Shown here piece by piece: positions 7,001 through 15,800 of a stretch of DNA of 64,000 bases. The notes under the pieces were generated by a model. It was not told the origin of the DNA and did not search any database. It saw only the letters and a program-made list of their open reading frames with translations. The stretch spans positions 4,650,001 through 4,714,000 of the forward strand of contig NZ_CP109994.1 in NCBI RefSeq assembly GCF_025947065.1, given 5' to 3'. The stretch's first letter is position 1. Each line of letters begins with the position of its first letter. This DNA comes from Flavobacterium sp. N1736. Its GTDB lineage: Bacteria > Bacteroidota > Bacteroidia > Flavobacteriales > Flavobacteriaceae. The position numbers were made by a program, and so were the translations under genes.

Positions 7001-7444
7001 TTATATTAAGTTTTTTTCTTTAAAATAACTTTCTAAATCTCTTTTGAAATTTATCAAATCAAAGTCTTTAATTTTAGCCTTCATAGTTTCAATAATATCT
7101 AATGATTTTAAAATTTCTTGTGCCAAATATTTTTTAGCTTCGACTTCTGAAGAATTTTTAAATGTTTCAAAATCAAGCTTGATACTATGTTCAAAACTAT
7201 CTTCAAGAGTGAAAGGTATTCCGTCAGGATTGATCACTTTTTTACCTTTGGTATATTTAGGTTTCTGAGCTTTGAAAAACTGGGCAAATTGTGGAGCTAC
7301 ACAAACTATGCCTATTGTATAAGCTTTAATGTCAGATCCATAAGTTTTATTTCTAAAATAGACCTTCATTTCATCCGATAATTTTACAATCAAATCTGTT
7401 TTTTTTTGATCGATATTGCCTATAATTGCTAATCCTAAATCCAT
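7001..7444 (-). CDS. Immunity-like protein, class A, copy 1 (Imm44-like)
   Basis: A 147-residue soluble, charged protein with no signal peptide. The N-terminal half is variable (MDLGLAIIGN ... YTIGIVCVAP) and the C-terminal half is shared with three tandem paralogues (KLDFETFKNSSEVEAKKYL, then EILKSLDIIETMKAKIKDF, ending YFKEKNLI). Class A copies (this one and 8649-9101) share the segment GIPFTLEDSFEHSI. The style fits polymorphic-toxin immunity family Imm44 as I remember it; I cannot verify that here. A cytoplasmic location implies protection against a toxin acting inside the cell. Its DNA is very AT-rich, like the whole array. Confidence 0.75.
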   Translation of the reverse strand: MDLGLAIIGNIDQKKTDLIVKLSDEMKVYFRNKTYGSDIKAYTIGIVCVAPQFAQFFKAQKPKYTKGKKVINPDGIPFTLEDSFEHSIKLDFETFKNSSEVEAKKYLAQEILKSLDIIETMKAKIKDFDLINFKRDLESYFKEKNLI

Positions 7445-7458
7445 ATTTTTTAAATTTT

Positions 7459-7592
7459 ATCTAAATATACTGTTACCAGGAGGTAAAGTTCCATTATTAA
7501 AGAAATAACCATATATCATTATTTTTTTCTGTATTTTAATTTCCATTTGGTTTACAATGAACTGGGGGACTATTTTTAGTCCCATTGATCCC
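7459..7592 (-). repeat. 134-bp direct repeat, copy 1, leader of class A immunity gene
   Basis: Matches 9121-9254 at 132 of 134 positions in the same orientation. Both copies lie just upstream of a class A immunity gene. On the minus strand each has an open frame from an ATG (7585 here) of 42 codons that ends LPPGNSIFR and another frame ending KPNGN; neither is established as coding. It contains GTCCCCCAGTT and a GGACTA...TAGTCC inverted repeat. It is best read as the 3' remnant of a lost upstream gene retained as a duplication junction. Confidence 0.75.
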
Positions 7593-7671
7593 AGATATCT
7601 GTCGGAATATCGGGCTCACAGCTAAGTGTCAAACATCCTAAACTACAACATCATTAATATATAATCCCTTT

Positions 7672-8118
7672 TTATATAAGTCCTTTTTCTTTAAAATAAT
7701 TCTCTAAATCTCTTTTAAAATTTATCAAATCAAAATCTTTAATTTTAGACTTCATAGTTTCAATGACATCTAATGATTTTAAAATTTCTTGCGCCAAATA
7801 TTTTTTTGCCTCATCATCAGACGCTTTTTTTACTATTTCAAAATCTAATTTTAAATCATATTCCAAATATTTTTCAATATCATACTCAAAACCTTCACTT
7901 TTTACATGCTTTTTATCTTTGATATACTTTGGTCTTCTTGGTTTAAAAAAGGCTTCAAGACTTGAACTAACACAAATAATTCCTATGACAATATTCTTTA
8001 GACTATCTCCATATTCTTTTTTATTAAAATGAGATTTTAAGTCGTTTGAAAAACCCGTTACAAAATCTGTTTCTTTTACAATGTCTGCTGATGTATATTG
8101 TGCTAATACAAGTTTCAT
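7672..8118 (-). CDS. Immunity-like protein, class B, copy 1 (Imm44-like)
   Basis: A 148-residue soluble paralogue that begins MKLVLAQYTSADIVKETD. The middle segment differs from class A (SEGFEYDIEKYLEYDLKLDFE in place of GIPFTLEDSFEHSIKLDFE), while the last 60 residues are nearly the same in all four copies. The strongest similarity is to the next upstream gene (8167-8613), 48 bases away, so these two arose by local duplication. No membrane segment or catalytic motif is visible. The immunity role is inferred from family style and from its place behind a Rhs toxin. Confidence 0.75.
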   Translation of the reverse strand: MKLVLAQYTSADIVKETDFVTGFSNDLKSHFNKKEYGDSLKNIVIGIICVSSSLEAFFKPRRPKYIKDKKHVKSEGFEYDIEKYLEYDLKLDFEIVKKASDDEAKKYLAQEILKSLDVIETMKSKIKDFDLINFKRDLENYFKEKGLI

Positions 8119-8166
8119 AAATAATTTTATTAGTTATCAATATCATACAATTACTATACTATTCCT

Positions 8167-8613
8167 TTATATTAAATCTTTTTCTTTAAAATAATTTTCC
8201 AAATCTTTTTTAAAATTTATCAAATCAAAATCTTTAATTTTAGATTTCATTGCCTCTATAATTTCTAATGATTTTAAAATTTCTTCTGATAAATATTTTT
8301 TGGCTTCGATTTCTGAAGAATTTCTAAATGTTTCAAAATCCAATTTTATACTATATTCTAAACATTTTTCAATTTCATATTCAAATCCTTCACTTTTTAT
8401 ATGTTTTTTTTCTTTAGTATATTTTGGTGGTTTTGGCTTAAAAAATTGTTCAAAGATTGGACTTACACATATAATCCCAATTACAATTTCCATTAAATCA
8501 TTCCCATATATTTTTTTTATAAAAGATTTTTCCATATTATCAGAAAAATCAATCAAAAATCTAGTTTCTTTTTTTATTTCAGCTGATATATACTGAGCTA
8601 ATGCTAGTTTCAT
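8167..8613 (-). CDS. Immunity-like protein, class B, copy 2 (Imm44-like)
   Basis: A 148-residue class B paralogue (MKLALAQYISAEIKKETR ... SEGFEYEIEKCLEYSIKLDFE ... YFKEKDLI). It is separated by 48 bases from the class B copy below and 35 bases from the class A copy above, consistent with one transcript. Lysine and AT content are high. Alternation of a diverged N-terminal part with a constant C-terminal part suggests that specificity lies in the first about 80 residues. Function is inferred from context. Confidence 0.75.
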   Translation of the reverse strand: MKLALAQYISAEIKKETRFLIDFSDNMEKSFIKKIYGNDLMEIVIGIICVSPIFEQFFKPKPPKYTKEKKHIKSEGFEYEIEKCLEYSIKLDFETFRNSSEIEAKKYLSEEILKSLEIIEAMKSKIKDFDLINFKKDLENYFKEKDLI

Positions 8614-8648
8614 ACATAATTGTTGTTAATTATCATACCATGAAACCT

Positions 8649-9101
8649 CTATATTAAGTTTTTTTCCTTAAAATAATTCTCTAAATCTGTTCTAAAAGTT
8701 AAAGAATCAAAATCTTTAATTTTAGCCTTCATAGTTTCAATAATATCTAATGATTTTATAATTTCTTGTGCTAAATATTTTTCAGCTTCGATTTCTGAAG
8801 AATTTTTAAAGGTTTCAAAATCAAGTTTAATACTATGTTCAAAACTATCTTCAAGAGTGAAAGGTATTCCGTCAGGATTAATAGTTTTTTTTCCTTTCGT
8901 ATAGCTTGGTTTAGGAAGTTTAGAAAACTTCTCAAAACCTGGAGGTACATTTTGACAATGTACCCCAATGGTATATGATTTAACATCATTTCCATAATCT
9001 TTATTTTTGAAAAAAAATCTCAAATCATCTGATAATGAGTTAATAATTTCTATTTTATTTTCTACTTCAGGAGTTGAAATAATTGCTAATCCAAATTTCA
9101 T
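8649..9101 (-). CDS. Immunity-like protein, class A, copy 2 (Imm44-like)
   Basis: A 150-residue class A paralogue and the first gene of the array in transcription order. It shares GIPFTLEDSFEHSIKLDFE and the constant C-terminal region with 7001-7444, but has a three-residue longer middle part (YTIGVHCQNVPPGFEKFSKL). The adjacent 5' leader (9121-9254) is 98% identical to the leader of the other class A gene, so leader and gene belong to one duplicated unit of about 1.66 kb. No promoter matching TAnnTTTG was found directly upstream. Confidence 0.75.
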   Translation of the reverse strand: MKFGLAIISTPEVENKIEIINSLSDDLRFFFKNKDYGNDVKSYTIGVHCQNVPPGFEKFSKLPKPSYTKGKKTINPDGIPFTLEDSFEHSIKLDFETFKNSSEIEAEKYLAQEIIKSLDIIETMKAKIKDFDSLTFRTDLENYFKEKNLI

Positions 9102-9120
9102 ATTTTTTACTTTTAAATTT

Positions 9121-9254
9121 ATCTAAATATACTGTTACCAGGAGGTAAAGTTCCATTATTAAAGAAATAACCATATATCATTATTTTTTCCTGTATTTTA
9201 ATTTCCATTTGGTTTCCAATGAACTGGGGGACTATTTTTAGTCCCATTGATCCC
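9121..9254 (-). repeat. 134-bp direct repeat, copy 2, leader of class A immunity gene
   Basis: Second copy of the 7459-7592 repeat, with only two base differences. It abuts the CCCC end of hairpin element B at 9254. With element B it fills the 374-base gap between the array and the DUF1493-like gene, so this gap holds repeats and no convincing gene. Confidence 0.75.
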
Positions 9255-9466
9255 CCCGCTGCGCAAAGTCTCCTGACTTTGCGCTCCTTATTTTGCAGTT
9301 CTCATAAAACGTAAACCTCTAAAAGTCTGCCGACTTTTTTCAAAATTGTCTTTAGAATAATAATCGTTTTAAAATTTCGATCTTCTAGACAAAACTTAAT
9401 CGCTTTGCGGGCGCGAAGTCAGAGACATTCGCGCAGCGTTAACGACGAACACTTCGTAGAGCGGGG
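9254..9466. repeat. Multi-hairpin repeat element, copy B (complete)
   Basis: This 213-base element is bounded by a perfect 7-bp terminal inverted repeat, CCCCGCT (9254-9260) and AGCGGGG (9460-9466). Inside are hairpins GCGCAAAGTC/GACTTTGCGC (9261-9284), AAAAGTC/GACTTTT (9321-9338) and GCGCGAA/TTCGCGC (9411-9434). Compared with copy A the third stem has a paired change (T-A to C-G), which suggests selection on the structure. It lies between the DUF1493-like gene and the immunity array. It may be a MITE-like or REP-like repeat; no transposase is present. Confidence 0.7.
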
Positions 9467-9475
9467 TACTTAAAA

Positions 9476-9799
9476 TTATTCCCGTATTTCAGGTTCAAAC
9501 CATTTTCCTTTATTGATAACTAATAACAAATGAGCTACCGTTAAAGATTTTCTTTTCTTTATTTTTTTGAACATCCTTCTAAAAATTGAAATCAAGATAA
9601 ATTCATCTTCTTCAAAATATTCATAGTAGTTAAAAGCCCTCATATCTATATTGAACTTCGTCTGAAATAAGTCTATAAAATGATCATTTTCCTCTGATAC
9701 AGTGTTTAATTTATTTAGTTCTGTATTTGAATTAATATTATCTATTCCAAAAACTTCTTTTACTAATAGTTTAAGCTGAATTAAATTGTTATCATTCAT
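9476..9799 (-). CDS. DUF1493-like acidic protein, candidate cognate immunity protein
   Basis: A 107-residue acidic soluble protein that begins MNDNNLIQLKLLVKEVFGID and ends SLTVAHLLLVINKGKWFEPEIRE. The ending resembles the DUF1493 family, which has an acyl-carrier-protein-like helical build. The start codon lies four bases after the stop codon of the giant Rhs gene, the classical place for the immunity gene that neutralises the Rhs C-terminal toxin; I infer that role. It is followed by repeat element B rather than a terminator. The Rhs partner relation is more certain than the family name. Confidence 0.7.
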   Translation of the reverse strand: MNDNNLIQLKLLVKEVFGIDNINSNTELNKLNTVSEENDHFIDLFQTKFNIDMRAFNYYEYFEEDEFILISIFRRMFKKIKKRKSLTVAHLLLVINKGKWFEPEIRE

Positions 9800-9803
9800 A
9801 ACT

Positions 9804-12800
9804 TTATTTTTTTTGCAAATGTTGTAATTGGCCAGTGCCTATAACTCTTCCTCCAGGTATTATGTAATTTCTGTTATAATATGTTGCTCTATCTATAGTA
9901 TACATACTATTTGGCCATGTAAAACTTCTCTCGCTTAACCTTCCCCACTTTCCATAAGTACTTAAGGACTGAATTGTGGTAAATTTACTTGCATTACCAA
10001 CATCACGAGCTCCTTCTAGTAATGCTTTTGGAAGAGGCATCGTTCTTCTTGTTATTGCTATTTCAAGTCCTTTTTCAATTCCAAAACCTAAATCATATCC
10101 GATTTCATAAGCAGACATATTAGGTACATTTTGAATGTAATCTGTCGATGCGTCTACTATTTGCGATCTCATGTAAGCTCCTTGTGGACAATACGAGCAT
10201 GATATGTTTGCGATATCAACAAATCCCTCCCCTAATGAATACCAACCTTCAGCTGTCCCAAGACTCTTAAAAAAATCAACCGTATTACTTACACCTCCGC
10301 TAAAACCAGAAACAAAGCCTTTACCAAAGCCTTCTTTTTCACCATCAATTGTTTTAGGATTAACAACAGGCGCATTTTGAGCAATACCATTCTGCTTATC
10401 TTTAGAATCGGAATAACCCCAATCTGTCTTTACAGTTGCGCCAAAACTAATCCCAGCATTATTTGATGCGGCATTCCAGTCTCCGGTTTTAGTATACTCA
10501 GCATATGTAGCACCAAAATGTGCCACTCCCGCTCCAATTAATACAGCCCCAACTGCAGTACCAACTCCGGTTGCAGACAAAACTGCTCCAACAGCTATTG
10601 CAACTCCCGCAATTATGTCATTCAAATTAATTTTAAACTCTCCACTAGGATCTGTGTATTTTAGAGGGTTGTTTAGTACATACCCATAACGATTGTAGTT
10701 TTGGGTATTATCAGGATCTTGTACATAATTGTCTGGCTGCAGGAAACGGTGGAGTTTAGGATCATACAAACGCCCGTTCATATGTATAAGACCTACACTT
10801 TGCAAGTGTTCATGTCCTGTATAACCTCTATCAAGAATAGTAAGACCGTTTAATATATTACCTGCGCCATCTTGTACTTTTATAATTGCTCCCCAAGCAT
10901 CAAACTGTCTTTTTTCTACTACAGCTCCCGTCTCGTTGGTTATAGCCAAGATACTGCCTTGATAATCTCTATGCAAATATAAAGTTTGTTCTTGTGCAGC
11001 TCCTATGTTACTATATAATTTTTTATACACAACCGGAGCTGAGTAACCGTCACCACCTATATAAGTTACGAACTCAATCGCTCCTGTCTGGGTATTTTCT
11101 TTGATCTCCATAGCGCCATCGGCACTGTAATGTTTACGGTAAGTTCGGGTTTCTTTAAGCCCTAATCCGCCATAAAACATAACACTGCGATTGTTGTTGG
11201 CATTATAAACAAAGCTTATTTTGTCTTTACCTTCTTCTATTATTTCTACAGGGCTCTTAAAAGTGTTATAGCTAACCGTTTGTAAGGGTTTGTTTTGATA
11301 ATCAGATAAAGCCTCCGAAGTTAATGTTATCGAGGTATTTTGATATTTTTTACCAGCATTGGCATAATTGTAAGTTCCTAACGTATTAGATTTAATACGA
11401 CCATCGTCTTCATAGACCTGATTTTCCTGAACACCTTGCCCATTAGGGTATAGTACAAGTCGGTCCTGACTATCATAATCAAAATTTTCGGTAACATTTC
11501 CAAAAAGGCTGTTTTTACGCCATTTAAGGTTGCCTCGCTGCGTGTCAAAATTGGTGCCTAATTCCATAATAGTGGTCATGCCCAAAGTGTGCTTTGCATT
11601 GGTTACATAGCCATAACTATCGTATATATTATTGATAGCAATTCCATTGCCTAGTGTAGCTTTGGTCAGCTGCCCTTGAGCATTTACCTCGGTTGTTTCC
11701 CAAAGAGTTTTGGTCTTTTGTCCGTTTTTTATTTCATATACTTTATATGCAAAACCATTTTTGTACTCATTTTGCGTAGCAGAGGTACTGGTTTTTCCGT
11801 TTAAAGATGCAGTTTTGGTTTCTTTTTCAACTCTGCCCCAGGTATCATATTCTATTTTTTTTGTAAAAACCGCACCATACCCTGTTGTCTCCGTAGTGGT
11901 TTCCAGTCGTTTTTTAGAGTCGTAGGTATAATCGGTAACAATTGTTTTCCCTGTATCTCCACCATCAGTATATACTGTTTTTAGAAGTAATTTGCTGTCT
12001 GGCGTATAGGTGTACTGGGTAGTACTGTTAGTATTAGTGCCTACAATAGTTTTGGTTTCCAGTTTACCCCAATCATTCAGTTTATAGGTGGTACTGCCGT
12101 TTGGAGTTGTTTCTTTTGTGCTTTCGCCAAGTTCGTTATAGGTATACGTATATGTACCGGCCGAAGGATCTGTTAGGCTGATCTTGCGCCCCCAGCCATC
12201 TTGTATTATACTTATTTTATTGCCATTATAATTGGTTTCCTTAATGTTTCCGTTGGCAAAATAACTATAATTTATGGTGCCTCCTATTGGGCTTTCCAGC
12301 AGGGTAAGTACATTACCCATGGCATTTTTGGCAGATACTTTGATTTGACCTGTACTGCCATCTGTTATTGTAGTGGTTCGTTTATCATATGTTATAGTCA
12401 ATACTTTACCTTTGTAATCTGTAATATTTTCGGGACGGCCGTAAACATCATACAAAGTTGTACTCCATAATGGATTGCCTGTATTGGGTTCGCTAACACT
12501 AAAGTTACGATCGTAAATATCGTATTTAAAATCTTTGTAGGACATAGTGCCTTGTATATCTTTTATACCAGTACGTATTTTTCTCCCCAATTCATCATAT
12601 AGTTCTTCACTATAAGTATCATCACTGTTTCCAGTGAGCGTGATTTTAGCTTTCTCGCTTTGGCGTATATAGGCATACGTATGGGGTTTACCCAAATAAT
12701 CAGTGACTACCGTTTTCCTGAACCAGGAATCATATTCATAACCTGTTAACATGGCATTGCTCCAAACACCAAGTTCTGTTTGTCTACTTTCTGATTTGAG

Positions 12801-15800
12801 TGTACCGTTAGGATAATACTCAAATGCCGTTTTGAATCCTTCAATACCAGTAGTTTCTTTTAATAAAATACCGTTTGGATAGTACACGAAACTTGTTTTT
12901 CTATCTGTCACGCCAGGTGCAGATATTGTTTTTACTATAATATTTCCAAAAGTGTCATACCCATTGGTTTCTGTAATAGCATTTGTATTGTTGCCCCATT
13001 TTTGGATTACTTTTAGTAAATTACTTTCTGATCCTGAGCCATATTGATAAGTTTCCTTAGAATTCATGCTATCGCCAAAAGCCGTTACAGTTTGTGTTTT
13101 GCTTTTAGGCCTGCCTACCATATAAGGGGAGTTTATAGCCGGTTCATAAGCTATTGCGCTAATAGTGACTTGTTGGTTAACTCCTGATCTAATTTTCGTT
13201 ATAGACTCTACAGGATTGTTGAAGCTATCATATACAGTATTGGTTTCATCACTGCTATCATTTAAAATATCGTAATTGTTTGATCGTACATTTTGTAGTT
13301 TAAAAACTTTAGATGGAGAAAGACTAGTTTCATAAAATGATAAGGATTTACTTATCAAACCATAAGACGGACTAGTATTTGTTTCTGCATAACCATTAGT
13401 GTCATAATCCGAAGTGATTTTGGCTATAAAAACATTACCTGCTTCAGGTTTGATAATTGCACCTGGACTGAACGTAATACTGTTTGTTGCCAAAAGAGTT
13501 TCCGTTGCTGTTCTCGTGTTGTCTACTATAATTTGGCTTGCTCTTGGAATGTTTGGAGCAGCATTGTTTAGTGCAATTGAAGGGCCAACTATACCTAAAT
13601 AAGTATAATTCTCCACAATAGCGCCACGCAAATCGGGATCAAACTTAGACACGGTACTAATTGCCTTGCTATCATCCTCAAACCAATTCGTTCGCATCGA
13701 CGCACGAAACCCCATAAAGCCTAATCCTTCTAAATTGGAAGTTGCTCCAGCATACGCAAACAATTGTTTTTTATAAACAGAAGCGCTTTGTTTCTCTAAT
13801 TTTGTGACTACCCTTACAGTCGCTGCAGATTCTATATCTATTCTAGGATAATTCTCCGTATATCCACTAGTGTATATTGGCATATATCTCTCATTGTAAG
13901 AATTATCAGATAATGACTGATAGGTAATTGATTCTCTAACTCCGTTTCCAGTGGTTATCGTTCGTAGTAATTGATCTTGGGTGTTATCTTTCTTTGAATT
14001 AAAATAAAATATTTTATTATTACTTAAAAATGCAATTTCCAAAGTTGGATTGTATGGCTTACCATTACTTGGTATACCTTTTCCAGTGGATAGGTAAATG
14101 GGTAGTGTACCTAGATTAATATCTAAACTATTTACGCTTGAAGAAGTTGATGTGCTAGGATAAGAAAAATAACCGCCCTTGTTATTAAAACACTCAATAT
14201 CTATCCTCCCCATTAATGTGCTTGTGTTCTTAGATGATGAAGTAATAATTAAATCAGATTTTCCATCTTTGTTATAATCGGTAACTAAATAATTATAAGT
14301 ATAATTAGCGGTATTGGGATTATACCAAGCTCCAGGAAAAGGATAGCTTTTTAAAAAACCGGTCCCTGTTGATGTGTAAGTAATCCATGCCATCGACCTA
14401 TTGATTCCATCTGAAGGAATCATAAAATCTGTTTTCCCATCTCCATTATAATCCCCTAACAACGGTAAATTTGAGATTGAAATAATTTGAGTGTCCGTAT
14501 AATCAAATAATAAAATCAGTTGATTGTTATCATTGAGGGTATAAACAGTTACTTTTCCTTTTTCAAAAATCATGAAGTCAGATTTCCCATCTCCATTGAC
14601 ATCAGCAACTTCTACTTTGGAATTGGAAGTGATAACAGAGGCCAATTCACCAGAATAGGTTAGAAAGTTAGTAGTATTGTCTCTTTTTAAATCTACAAAA
14701 TATACTTTCTTGGAACTAGGTGACTGAAGATCTTGATCAATAGCAATCACATCGGTTATACCATCACCATTAAAATCTCCCGAAAGTATTTTTTTTGGAA
14801 AAATAGCTGGAAAATTTACAACCTTTTCGTATTGGTAATAAATAGGGGACAATATTCCAGCACTATAAACAGTAAAAGTATAATTAGCAGCTGATTTTTT
14901 TGCCACAGCCCAGCCTTGTTTTGAGTAGAGCTTATTATTCCAAGTTAGCCAACTAACAGGAAAAATAGTCTCAAAAGCTCCCACTTTATGTTCAAAACCC
15001 ATATTATCCCCGCCTGAATTTATACCCGAATACAGCCAATACTTTGACTTAGTGTCAGGACCTGTTGTAGGATAGATCAAGAATTCCATTTTTTCATCAC
15101 CATCAAAATCTCCGGAAACGGTAGCTGCATTTTCAGAAGATATATTCCCTACGCTTAATTTTGTGGTAATGTCTACATATGATATTGATTCGGGAGAGTT
15201 TTCATAAGTGAATACCGTTGGGTTATAACTTTTAGTCACATCCCCACTTAATTCAAATACTTTCTCTAAACGTTGGTATCCTATAGAATTAGAAATGTAT
15301 GATAGGTTATAATTTCTAAAACCTATTCCATTGCTTTTTACTTGAATTTTTTCTAATATCTTATTATTCAGTATACTTTTTCCTCCTACATAGGATTGTT
15401 CTTGCCTTGCACGTGTGCCATAAACAAACTGAATTTCGTTAATTGGTGCTGTAGTTCCTAAAGTTCCATATTTAATACTAGTTACAACAATGCTATTTTC
15501 TACTTTAGTATAATTATATGAGATTCGCACTCCTTGTGGATTTTGCCAATAATTTATAGTCCACGCTGTAATGGATTGTGATTCTAAAGTAGCGCCATAC
15601 TCTGCAATAGAACCATCAGGATACTCTACTAAGAAAGAGGCTGGTCCATAGTTAGCCCCTAGTGGTGATACTCCAACGGCAGTAATTTTTAAATTCGAGA
15701 AGTTCTCGGTTTCATAAGTCGAACCCGCCGCGCCATAAGCTACCCCAGTTTTTAAAATCAACCGTTGTCCATCGAGAGCAAAACGATCCTTGGCATCAAG

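Noticed and set aside
7457..7585. 42-codon open frame as an independent small gene
   Set aside because: Both base differences between the two copies change amino acids in this frame, other frames are equally open, and the region behaves as a duplicated leader; listed as repeat only.
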